Shown here piece by piece: positions 25,146 through 35,166 of a DNA stretch of 49,837 nt (its first letter is position 1; the number at the start of each line of letters is the position of its first letter). The DNA comes from Myxococcales bacterium. Lineage in GTDB: Bacteria; Myxococcota_A; Bradymonadia; UBA7976; UBA1532. The DNA lies in NCBI GenBank assembly GCA_020633555.1, contig JACKDL010000038.1, forward strand, positions 1 to 49,837. Direction: 5' to 3'. Under the pieces are notes generated by a model. The model saw only the letters and a program-made list of their open reading frames with translations. It was not told where the DNA came from and searched no databases. The position numbers were made by a program, and so were the translations under genes.

Positions 25146-26042
25146 TCAGCCCTGCGGCTTGTCCTGCTCGGCCGCGGCGCGCAGCAGGGCGCGGCGGGCC
25201 AGGCGCTTGCCGGCCTCGGTGAGCACGGGCTCCAGGCCCGCGATGTCGGCGGCCGACACCACCTCGGCGCCCACCAGGCGGCCGGTGCGGGTGGTGTGCA
25301 GGCTCAGCTTCACCTGCAGGCGGCCGCCGAAGTGGCCCACCGCGCCGGTGATCACCAGATCGGCGCCCACGTTGCGGCCCGTCTCAACCTCGCAGGCGCC
25401 CTCGCACTTGCTCAGATCGGTGTCGGGGGGCAGCAGCTCCAGCAGGTTCTCGCGGGTGTAGACGAACAGGCGGCTGCCGGGCAGCGACAGCGCGGCCACC
25501 CGCACCAGGTCGCTCAGGCTCTCGAGCTCGAAGGGCGTGAGCTGGGCGTTGTTGGCGAACTCCAGCACCACCACCTTCAGCTCCGGGCCCGCCGGGACGG
25601 GGGCCTCGGGCTGGGGCGCCGGGGCCTGGGGCGCTGGCGCTTGCGCCACCTGGGGGGCCGACGCCTCAGGGGCCGGCGCGCCGCCGGGCAGCGGGACCAG
25701 CGCCGCGAACACGCGGTCTTCGTCGAGGGTGAACATGGCCCCCGAGATGATATCGATGAGCATGCTGTACGGCGGGAACCACAGGCTGTGGCCCGAGAAG
25801 GACGAGGTGAGCCGGTAACGGTAGGGGTGGTGGCCCGCGAGGGTGAACTCCACCTCGTAGTCGGGCCCATGATCCAGCCGGATTGAGAAGGGCGTGATCC
25901 CGTAGGGCTTGCCGTCGATGGCGACCGTGGCGCCGGCCGGCTTGCTGTCGAAGGTCACCCGGGCGTTGGTGCCCTTGATGCTGGTGGCGCAGCCGCTCAG
26001 GGCCAACAGCAGCCCCAGCCCCCATGTCCCGATCCAGCGCAT
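25146..26042 (-). CDS. Lipoprotein with PEGA and TolB/GNA1162-like domains (298 aa)
   Basis: A lipoprotein signal ends in the lipobox LSGC. Residues 28-75 form a PEGA domain (VTFDSKPAGATVAIDGKPYG), followed by a membrane-associated or hydrophobic segment (FPPYSMLIDIISGAMF), an Ala/Pro/Gln-rich linker, and a C-terminal domain with LSDLVRVAALSLPG, VYTRENLLELLP, CEGACEVETGRNVGADLVITG and LQVKLSLHTTRTGRLVGAE. The last part matches the domain of the protein about 3 kb to the left. Such lipoproteins may attach the outer membrane to other structures. GGGAGGAC lies before the ATG. Confidence 0.78.
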   Translation of the reverse strand: MRWIGTWGLGLLLALSGCATSIKGTNARVTFDSKPAGATVAIDGKPYGITPFSIRLDHGPDYEVEFTLAGHHPYRYRLTSSFSGHSLWFPPYSMLIDIISGAMFTLDEDRVFAALVPLPGGAPAPEASAPQVAQAPAPQAPAPQPEAPVPAGPELKVVVLEFANNAQLTPFELESLSDLVRVAALSLPGSRLFVYTRENLLELLPPDTDLSKCEGACEVETGRNVGADLVITGAVGHFGGRLQVKLSLHTTRTGRLVGAEVVSAADIAGLEPVLTEAGKRLARRALLRAAAEQDKPQG

Positions 26043-26179
26043 GCGTCCTCCCGCGTCGCGCGCATCCTAGCCCGTCAGGGTCCACGGCGCGCCCCCCAGG
26101 CGCTCGCGGGCACAGGCCGGTCCGCGCCGGGCCGATGGCGACCCCTGCCCTGGCGCAGATTCTGCGCGCGGGCCTGCAA

Positions 26180-26202
26180 ACCACCGCGGGTGGTGCTATT
26201 CT
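26180..26202 (+). promoter_or_regulatory. Palindrome next to a possible -10 element
   Basis: ACCACC-GCG-GGTGGT at 26180-26194 is a perfect 6-bp inverted repeat, and TATTCT, a fair -10 sequence, follows at 26197-26202. No good -35 is seen. It lies about 120 bases upstream of the first of the two M23-like genes and could be an operator controlling them. Confidence 0.35.
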
Positions 26203-26323
26203 CCGCGGCGTGTCGCTTATGGCCGGTGAGAGGCCCGCTTTCGGGGCTCTGCGGCGTGGTTGAGCGACAAGGTTTGCCAGCGCGGTCCATCGGCCCTTTG
26301 CCGATGGCCGAGGGACGTTTTCG

Positions 26324-27571
26324 ATGTCGAGCAGCCCGGTCTCGTTCCCGGTCGACTTGGGCGGTGGCCTTGCGCCCACCGACGGCAACGTCGCGTTGCA
26401 CTACAAGAAGACCGAAGTCGAGGCGGTGCGCGGCTTCTTCCCCCTCGGCCGCAACGTGAGCTGGCACGGCGGCGTGCACCTGTACGCCGACGCCGACACG
26501 CCCATCCACAGCCCGCTCGACGGCGTGGTGGTGGCCGCCCGCATCCAGTCTTCGGCCGGCGACGCGGTGGGGCCCTTCGGCAGCCACAACTTCATCGTGG
26601 TGAAGCACCGGCTGAGCGGCGCCGATTTGAACGCGGTGCAGGCCAGCGGCCCCTTCGGCAAGCACGACAAGGTCGAGTTCTTCTCGGTGTTCATGCACCT
26701 GGCGCCGAAGAAGGCCAGCAGTGGCGCCGACTTCCACGGCTTCGGCTGGCTGGCGAAGGACCCCGGCTGGGCCCTCGGCGGCTCGGTGGGCGCGGGCGGC
26801 GCGAACAAGAAGGCCGACGTGGAGCTGGTGCAGACCCTGCTGGTGCGCGCGGGCTTCGATCCCGGCCCCATCGACGGGCTCATCGGGCAGAAGACCATCA
26901 ACGGCATCCGGGCCTTCCAGCGCACGGCCTTCCAGCACATGCAGGACGGCCGCATCGACGTGGGCGGCCAGACCTGGGGCGAGCTGCTGTATCGGGTGAC
27001 GCCCGATCCCGCCGAGGACGGCTTCGACGATGACCTGATCGCGGCGCTGGGCGAGGGCGAGATCGTCTACCCCGGCAAGCGCATCTGCGGCGGGCAGCCC
27101 CTGTGGTTCGTGGGCCCCGAGAGCGAGGCGGGCGACGTCCACCTGACCCACTGGGAGCTCATCAGCGAGAAGCCGCTCATCGGGGCCTTCCAGCCCGCCG
27201 AGGACGACAGCCCCTTCCAGGGCGACGCGCGGGCCATCCTGCAGATCCTGGACGGCAAGGACTGGATCCCCGGGCGCGGCTACGTGGCCCCCGAGATGGT
27301 GTCGGCCTTCTACGGCGACGACCCGCGCAGCCAGGTGCTGCGCGAGCGGATCTGCAAGTTCCGCAGCGAGTGGGCCACCGACATCCCGGCCATGCTCGAC
27401 GCGCTGCAGCGCCGGTTCTGGACCGAGGGGCTGGACGCCGCCGTCGAGCCCTATCAGTGGTACGAGGCCGCCGCCGAACAGGCGGGGCTGCCCGACGCGG
27501 TGCACTGGCACCACAACCCCATCGCCGTGGTCGAGCGCCTGCGGCGGCTGCCCGAGCTGACGCCCGGCTGA
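26324..27571 (+). CDS. Protein with peptidoglycan-binding domain nested in a degenerate M23 fold (415 aa)
   Basis: Residues 40-130 look like the first half of an M23 (LytM) domain: WHGGVHLYADADTPIHSPLDGVVVAA, NFIVVKHRL and FFSVFMHLA. The metal motif HxxxD reads HGGVH. At about 164-212 a peptidoglycan-binding domain follows (ADVELVQTLLVRAGF, DGLIGQKTINGIRAFQ). Near residue 275 VHLTHWELIS resembles the closing HLHFE strand of M23 enzymes, suggesting that the binding domain is inserted into the fold. The rest is helical with many Trp residues. No signal peptide is present, so export would need a dedicated machine. The next gene is a longer paralogue. GAGGG lies upstream of the ATG. Confidence 0.72.
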   Translation: MSSSPVSFPVDLGGGLAPTDGNVALHYKKTEVEAVRGFFPLGRNVSWHGGVHLYADADTPIHSPLDGVVVAARIQSSAGDAVGPFGSHNFIVVKHRLSGADLNAVQASGPFGKHDKVEFFSVFMHLAPKKASSGADFHGFGWLAKDPGWALGGSVGAGGANKKADVELVQTLLVRAGFDPGPIDGLIGQKTINGIRAFQRTAFQHMQDGRIDVGGQTWGELLYRVTPDPAEDGFDDDLIAALGEGEIVYPGKRICGGQPLWFVGPESEAGDVHLTHWELISEKPLIGAFQPAEDDSPFQGDARAILQILDGKDWIPGRGYVAPEMVSAFYGDDPRSQVLRERICKFRSEWATDIPAMLDALQRRFWTEGLDAAVEPYQWYEAAAEQAGLPDAVHWHHNPIAVVERLRRLPELTPG

Positions 27572-27671
27572 GGGTCAGCGCTCCGGCGGGCCCCCTGGAC
27601 GCGAGGGGCGCCGCTGATCCGGGCTTGGGCCCGGGCTCGCGTCTGAAGATTCTGGCTTGGGGGGACGGCAC

Positions 27672-30623
27672 GTGGCCGACATCCGCATCAGCTTCCCAGT
27701 GGATCTGGGCAAGGGCCGCGAGGTCACCGACGAGGTGGCCGAGCAGTACTTCCAGCACGTCGAGAAGGACGTGGCCCGCGGGTTCTTCCCCCTGGGGCAC
27801 AACACCGTGTGGCACGGCGGGGTGCACGTCTACGGGGGCGAGAACACCCCGGTGTACGCCATGTTCGACGGCACGGTGGTGGCCGCGAAGGTGGCCACCC
27901 CCGCCGACGAGGCGGTGAAGGGCTTCGGCAGCGTCAACTTCCTGGTGGTGAAGCACGAGGTGCGGGGCTCGGCCCTGAACTCGGTGGCCAAGAACCGGAA
28001 GTACAAGAGCAGCCGCTACTACACCTTCTACTCGCTGTACATGCACCTGGGCAGCCTGGACCTGGCGGCCGGCAACGCCGCCCTGGCCGAGATCGGCTGG
28101 CTGACGAAGCCCGCCGGCCACGAGCTGTCGGGCTCGGTGGGCGCCGGCGGCCGCAACCAGAAGGCCGACGTGGAGCTGGTGCAGACCCTGCTCACCCACG
28201 CGGGCATCGAGTGCGGGCCCATCGACGGGGGCTGCGGCTCGAAGACCATCAACGCCATCAAGACCTTCCAGGACACCTTCCTGTACAGCAACCCCGACGG
28301 CCGCATCGACGTGGGCGGCTCGTCGTGGAAGGCGCTGCAGTTCGCGGGCCTGGGCACCCCCAGCCGCGACGGGATGGACGAGGAGCTGCTGGGCAAGCTG
28401 GCCGGCGGCGCCGCCCTCAACCCCAACAAGCCCATCGCGGGCGGGCAGCAGCTCTGGGTGCTGGGCAACGACACCCCGGCGAAGTCCACCTGGATGATTC
28501 AGTGGGAGGTCTTCAGCGAAGAGAACCTCTTCGACGACTTCACCGCCGTGGCCGACGAGGGCAACTACACCGCCGATCCCACGCTCATCCGCAGCACGCT
28601 GAAGGCCGACGCCTGGCTGCCCGGCAACGACATCACCGGCCAGCAGGTGGCCGACTTCTACGCCAGCCACCCCGACGCCAAGAAGCTGCGGGAGTACGTG
28701 GTGAAGTTCCGCAGCGAGTGGGCCGCGGATCTGGACGCCATGATGGCGGCGCTGGCCAAGCGCTTCTGGACCGACGGGCTGCGCGCCGAGCTCGAGCCCT
28801 ACATGTGGTACGGCGAGATCCAGGCGGACGCCGACCTGCCCGAGCCGCTGCACTACCACTACAACGCCATCCGCTTCCTGCAGATGCTGCGTGACATGGA
28901 GCACCGGCGGGAGCTGCCGCCGCCGCCGCCGCCGCCGCCCAAGGCCGATGACGACGACGAGCAGGGCGGGGGCGAGCGCGACGACGTCACGGTCACCCAG
29001 CCCGATGACGAGGACGTGCTCCTCTACGACACGCAGACCAAGACGTTCTATGTGATCCCGGCCCGCGAGCTGAAGCGGCTGGTGGCCGAGGACGCCCAGC
29101 TCGCGAAGATGGCCGACCAGATCAAGGCGGCCAGTGACGCCAAGTGGAACCACCCGCGCGACGAGTGGGCCAAGGCGGTCAACCCCACGCTGCAGCAGCT
29201 CCGCCAGCTCACCAACTCGGTGGACGCGCCCCAGTCGCCGCCGCAGCTCAAGGAGTACCTGTTCGTGCCGCACGGCGTGAACGGGGGCACCGGCCGCAGC
29301 TTCCGCACCCTGTACTCGGGCAACAGCCAGACCGCCGCCCGCATCGTCAACGCGGCGAAGAAGAAGGTGCCCGGCCGCAACTGGGAGAGCGCCAAGGTCG
29401 ATGTGGGCGTCGAGCTCTGGGACAAGACCTTCGGCGAGTACAGCAACGAGGTGGCCGGCGGGAACTGGGCCAGGCACTGGAACAACGCCGATCTGTCCGC
29501 GGACGGGAAGTTCCTGCGCTTCGCCGCCCAGGCCAAGGGCACCGCGAAGTACGACCTGTCGGGCGGGCTGGCCGAGGTGAAGCTCTCGGCCGGCGGCTCG
29601 GTGAGCCTGCTCGAGGGCAAGGTCGCCACGGCCTTCTTCCTGCCCAACCGCGACGGCTTCAAGATCCAGCCCTCGCAAGGCCAGGACATCTACGTCCGGC
29701 TCAACATCTTCGGCGAGGCCGGCGGCTTCGTCGGCGCCACCGCCGAGATCGTGGGCAAGGGCGCCTTCGCCTGGAAGCCCCAGCCCGACGACGGGGTGGT
29801 GGGCGTCAACATGGAGGCCGGCCTCGAGGCCTTCGCCGGCGTGAAGGTGGAGGGCAAGCTCGGCGCGAAGCTCGAGTGGTACAACTCCGAGGATCGCGGC
29901 TGGAAGACCCTGGCCGAGATCGCCATGAGCGGCACGGCCGCGGCGGGCATCGGCGCCACGCTGAAGTTCTACCTGACCATCGACGCGCAGGGCACCTTCC
30001 GGGTGTTCTTCAAGGCCGAGCTGGTGGTCAAGGTGGGCTTCGGCACCGGCGTCGAGGCGAAGATCGTCATCATGGAGGTGATCGACTTCGTCTGGACCCT
30101 GCTGAAGATGGTGGACTGGGGCCGGATCCTGGAGATGAGCTTCGAGGCCTTCATCAAGGCCAGCGAGCTGATCCTGGGCACGGCCATGGCCGGCGTGATG
30201 GGCCCGGCGGGCATCGGGATCTACCTGCTGCGCAGCTTCTGGTCGTGGTGGGATGACCAGGACAAGATCACCGATCTGGCGAACAACATCCTGAACAACA
30301 AGGCCCCGTACCTGCTGAACAAGGGCACGCCCGAAGCGAAGGGCATGGCCATCTACCGGCTGACCCAGGCCTCGTGGATGTGGGACGAGACGAGCGAGAC
30401 GGCGTCGCTGAAGGTGCTCAAGAGCGCCCGCAACAAGCGCGAGGCCGAGAAGATCCTCAAGTCCATCGACCCGAAGGGCCGCGACGAGAACGCGTCCGCC
30501 GCGGACCGGACCCGGGCGCGGACCGTGCAACGCGGCTACGACCTGCTCAGCGGCCTGGTGGACTGGGCCGAGCAGACCGAGCTGGACAACTACCTGGCGG
30601 GGCTCGGCATCAGCGTGAGCTGA
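27672..30623 (+). CDS. Long paralogue with toxin-like, possibly pore-forming C-terminus (983 aa)
   Basis: The first 410 residues parallel the preceding protein: HNTVWHGGVHVYG, YYTFYSLYMHLG, a peptidoglycan-binding segment (ADVELVQTLLTHAGI, about 163-215) and TWMIQWEVFSEE, where the M23 HxH is lost. A poly-Pro/Asp linker (about 415-430) joins an unrelated half: a charged region, Gly/Ala-rich strands (630-793; GAFAWKP, GLEAFAGVKVEGKLGAKLEWY) and hydrophobic helices near 796-858 (IVIMEVIDFVWTLLKMVDW, ILGTAMAGVMGPAGIGIYLL). Similar Gly-rich plus hydrophobic ends occur in VasX-like T6SS effectors; that link is my inference. The GTG, preceded by GGGGGG, is chosen because it aligns residue for residue with its paralogue. 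Confidence 0.7.
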   Translation: MADIRISFPVDLGKGREVTDEVAEQYFQHVEKDVARGFFPLGHNTVWHGGVHVYGGENTPVYAMFDGTVVAAKVATPADEAVKGFGSVNFLVVKHEVRGSALNSVAKNRKYKSSRYYTFYSLYMHLGSLDLAAGNAALAEIGWLTKPAGHELSGSVGAGGRNQKADVELVQTLLTHAGIECGPIDGGCGSKTINAIKTFQDTFLYSNPDGRIDVGGSSWKALQFAGLGTPSRDGMDEELLGKLAGGAALNPNKPIAGGQQLWVLGNDTPAKSTWMIQWEVFSEENLFDDFTAVADEGNYTADPTLIRSTLKADAWLPGNDITGQQVADFYASHPDAKKLREYVVKFRSEWAADLDAMMAALAKRFWTDGLRAELEPYMWYGEIQADADLPEPLHYHYNAIRFLQMLRDMEHRRELPPPPPPPPKADDDDEQGGGERDDVTVTQPDDEDVLLYDTQTKTFYVIPARELKRLVAEDAQLAKMADQIKAASDAKWNHPRDEWAKAVNPTLQQLRQLTNSVDAPQSPPQLKEYLFVPHGVNGGTGRSFRTLYSGNSQTAARIVNAAKKKVPGRNWESAKVDVGVELWDKTFGEYSNEVAGGNWARHWNNADLSADGKFLRFAAQAKGTAKYDLSGGLAEVKLSAGGSVSLLEGKVATAFFLPNRDGFKIQPSQGQDIYVRLNIFGEAGGFVGATAEIVGKGAFAWKPQPDDGVVGVNMEAGLEAFAGVKVEGKLGAKLEWYNSEDRGWKTLAEIAMSGTAAAGIGATLKFYLTIDAQGTFRVFFKAELVVKVGFGTGVEAKIVIMEVIDFVWTLLKMVDWGRILEMSFEAFIKASELILGTAMAGVMGPAGIGIYLLRSFWSWWDDQDKITDLANNILNNKAPYLLNKGTPEAKGMAIYRLTQASWMWDETSETASLKVLKSARNKREAEKILKSIDPKGRDENASAADRTRARTVQRGYDLLSGLVDWAEQTELDNYLAGLGISVS

Positions 30624-30635
30624 TCGGCAGGCCCG

Positions 30636-30655
30636 GAGCGCTCAACCGCGCGCTC
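30636..30655. terminator. Short hairpin between convergent genes
   Basis: GAGCGC and GCGCTC form a 6-bp stem in the 32-base gap between convergent stops. There is no T-run, so it is only a weak candidate for a bidirectional terminator. Confidence 0.25.
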
Positions 30656-32116
30656 TCAGCCGCGGCGACGGCGGCGGCGCAGGCCCAGCAGGGCGAGCGC
30701 CGCCGCCCACCCCAGGCCCGCGGGCGCGCCCGGCACGCCCTGGCACCCCCCCGTGATCTTGCTGAAGCCCTTGGTGGCCTCGTGCTCCGGCCCGAGATCG
30801 GCGCCCAGGCCGGCGTCCACGCCCGGCATGCCCGGCACGGGGCCGTGATCGGCGCCCGGAGCCAGGAAGGCGTCGAAGGCCGGCTCGGGCATGGGGGCCG
30901 CGTCCCGGGCGGGCGGGGGCGGGCCCTGATCGGGGGGCAGGGCCTGATCGACCGGCGGCGCCATGTCTTCGGGTGGGGGCGCCATGTCCCGCGGGGGCGG
31001 CGGGGGCGCCATGTCGGGCGCCGGCGGGGGCGCCACGGGCCGCAGCCGCACCGCGTCGGCGGTGAGGTGCACGTCGTCGCCCGGATCGGGGTTGTAGTTG
31101 TCGAACAGCTTCACGCTGTACTCGGCGCCGGGCACGAAGCGCCACGCGCCCAGGTCGGTCCAGCCGTCCCGACCTTGCAGATCCACCACGGGGCGCGCGA
31201 CGCCGCCGGCGTGGGCCACCTCGTAGCGCACGGCGTTGAACCGCGAGAAGGCCCCCACGGTGTGCACCTGCACGGTGTAGTCGCCGGCCTGCCGCACCTG
31301 GAAGCGCCACATGGCCCAGTTGCTGGGGTTGGCGCCGCCGAAGGCGTTGGTCCACAGGAAGTCGCCGCCCACGCCCGCGCCGCCCTCACTGCGCCAGAAC
31401 TGGGCGGGGCCGTAGGCGCCGAAGCAGGCGTCGCCGTCATCGATCTGGCCGCCGGCGGCGGGCAGCGGATCGCCGCAGGGGCCGCGGTCGGGGGCGAGCA
31501 GGCCGGCCTGGAAGAAGGGCGTGCGCTCGTTGGCGGCGTCGACGGACAGCTCCACGTGCAGGTGGTCGTGGTGGGGGTGGGCGCCGGTGTACTCGCCCTC
31601 GCGGGGGGTGTTGCCGGCCCGCCAGTAGGTGCGATCCCAGATCACCCGCTGGATGCCCATCTCGTCGGCGTGCACCAGCAGGTAGTTGGCCAGCTCGTCG
31701 CCCAGGTCGTTGTCGGCCTGGCCGCCGTCGAGGGGGATGAAGATGTCCAGCGCGCGGCCCACCGCGTGGATGCTGGTGACGGCGTTGTTGCCGTTGATGG
31801 GCCGGCAGGAGTAGCCGCCCACGCCCGTGACCTGGGGCCAGTGGGCCAGCGTCCACTCCTTCACCCGCTGGGCGCCGCGGGTGAAGGTGCCCGAGCAGCT
31901 CACCTCGCCCCGCCAGGCGCCGGCGTCGGTGATGGTGACGTTCGCCTGGTTGGCCACCCGAAGGACGTCGGCGGGGATGGCCCAGCGGCCGGCCCGGGCC
32001 TGGGCCTGGACCAGCGTGCCCGTGGGCGGCGGATCGTCGTCGGGCGCGTCGGGCTGGCAGCCCGCCAGGGCCAGCAGGGCAACAGAGAGCGGCGCGAGCG
32101 GCGCGGTGCGGCGCAT
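30656..32116 (-). CDS. Exported M15-like peptidase with golvesin-like domain and MYXO-CTERM-like tail (486 aa)
   Basis: A lipoprotein signal (LLALAGCQPD) starts the protein. Residues 60-195 show an M15/VanY-like zinc site: His and Asp in TSIHAVGRALDIF and HDHLHVEL. Residues 235-345 (WAMWRFQVRQAGDYTVQV ... DDVHLTADAVRLR) match the golvesin/Xly-type carbohydrate-binding pattern often attached to cell-wall hydrolases. A Pro/Asp/Met-rich linker leads to GGC, a hydrophobic helix and a final RRRRRRG, the layout of a MYXO-CTERM sorting tail. Together these suggest a cell-surface peptidoglycan-acting enzyme. Having both a lipobox and this tail is unusual, and the first Cys may simply lie in an ordinary signal peptide. 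Confidence 0.78.
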   Translation of the reverse strand: MRRTAPLAPLSVALLALAGCQPDAPDDDPPPTGTLVQAQARAGRWAIPADVLRVANQANVTITDAGAWRGEVSCSGTFTRGAQRVKEWTLAHWPQVTGVGGYSCRPINGNNAVTSIHAVGRALDIFIPLDGGQADNDLGDELANYLLVHADEMGIQRVIWDRTYWRAGNTPREGEYTGAHPHHDHLHVELSVDAANERTPFFQAGLLAPDRGPCGDPLPAAGGQIDDGDACFGAYGPAQFWRSEGGAGVGGDFLWTNAFGGANPSNWAMWRFQVRQAGDYTVQVHTVGAFSRFNAVRYEVAHAGGVARPVVDLQGRDGWTDLGAWRFVPGAEYSVKLFDNYNPDPGDDVHLTADAVRLRPVAPPPAPDMAPPPPPRDMAPPPEDMAPPVDQALPPDQGPPPPARDAAPMPEPAFDAFLAPGADHGPVPGMPGVDAGLGADLGPEHEATKGFSKITGGCQGVPGAPAGLGWAAALALLGLRRRRRRG

Positions 32117-32171
32117 GGGACCCCCCGGTGAGCGAGGGTTCACCATAGCAAAAGCTCAGGCGGGCAGAAGC

Positions 32172-34433
<2,262 letters not shown>

Positions 34434-34501
34434 TGGGTTCCCCCCGGGATCTGCGGGGGCATCGATGCCACGAAGGCGCGGGTCGCCGCAATCGGGGCGG
34501 C

Positions 34502-34891
34502 TCAGCTCGGGCTGAGCGGCCGCACCCGGACCTGGATCGACTCGCCTCGATCATCGATGACCGCTACGAACTCGAAGGGCACGTCGGCGCGGGACGCCCG
34601 CACGGCGACGACCACCTGCCACACGCGGTCGGGCGGAGTGTGCCCCGGCCGGAGGTAGATGATCCCGGGGACCCTGACACCGTGCCGAATGGCCAACATC
34701 CCGAGATCACTGTCGTGGGTCAGGACCACTCGCCCCTGCGCCTGCGCGGTGGCCAGCACCACCCGATCGCTGGCGCCGGTCAGACCCAGCTCGACGACCG
34801 TGGCCAGGTCCAGTCCACCCGCGCGCAGCCGCTCCACCACCGCCAGCGCGATGTTCTCGTCCGCCAGCAGCGGCAGGTCGAATGGGGTCAT
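34502..34891 (-). CDS. DUF5615 PIN-like toxin
   Basis: The 129-residue protein has the DUF5615 pattern: LPLLADENIALAVVERLRAGG at the start, SDRVVLATAQAQGRVVLTHDSDLG in the middle and IIYLRPG after it, with conserved Asp/Glu that would hold a metal in the PIN-like fold. Proteins of this family are toxin partners of DUF433 antitoxins and likely cleave RNA. Its ATG overlaps the stop of the DUF433 gene upstream by four bases, so the pair is translationally coupled with the antitoxin first. Confidence 0.85.
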   Translation of the reverse strand: MTPFDLPLLADENIALAVVERLRAGGLDLATVVELGLTGASDRVVLATAQAQGRVVLTHDSDLGMLAIRHGVRVPGIIYLRPGHTPPDRVWQVVVAVRASRADVPFEFVAVIDDRGESIQVRVRPLSPS

Positions 34892-35118
34892 GCCGAGCGC
34901 TTCAGGATCCAGACCTGCTCGTTGCGCACGCTGGAGGCCGCGTACCGCAGCGCCGCCTCGATGCTTTCGGGGGTCAGGTGAGGGTAGGCGCTCAGGAGAT
35001 CCGCCACGGTGGCTCCGTCCGCGACCAGATCGAGCACGAGGTCCACGCCGATCCGGGTCCCACGGATGCGCGGCTTCCCGCCCAGCACCTCAGGATCCGA
35101 CACAATCCAGTTCGTCAT
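34888..35118 (-). CDS. DUF433 antitoxin
   Basis: The 76-residue protein shows the DUF433 signature: WIVSDPEVLGGKPRIRGTRIGVDLVLDLVADG, then TVADLLSAYPHLTPESIEAALRYAA, a small DNA-binding fold like the VapB/ParD-type antitoxins. It would neutralise the downstream PIN-like protein and probably bind its own promoter. The ATG is chosen since GAGGTG lies 6 bases upstream; a GTG 18 bases earlier is less likely. Confidence 0.85.
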   Translation of the reverse strand: MTNWIVSDPEVLGGKPRIRGTRIGVDLVLDLVADGATVADLLSAYPHLTPESIEAALRYAASSVRNEQVWILKRSA

Positions 35119-35166
35119 CACGGTCACCTCGCCCACAACGTAGCAGGCGGCTACGCGGATCCCCAG

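Noticed and set aside
27177..30530. A 1117-residue minus-strand open frame
   Set aside because: It is antisense to the M23-like paralogues and has no recognisable motif.
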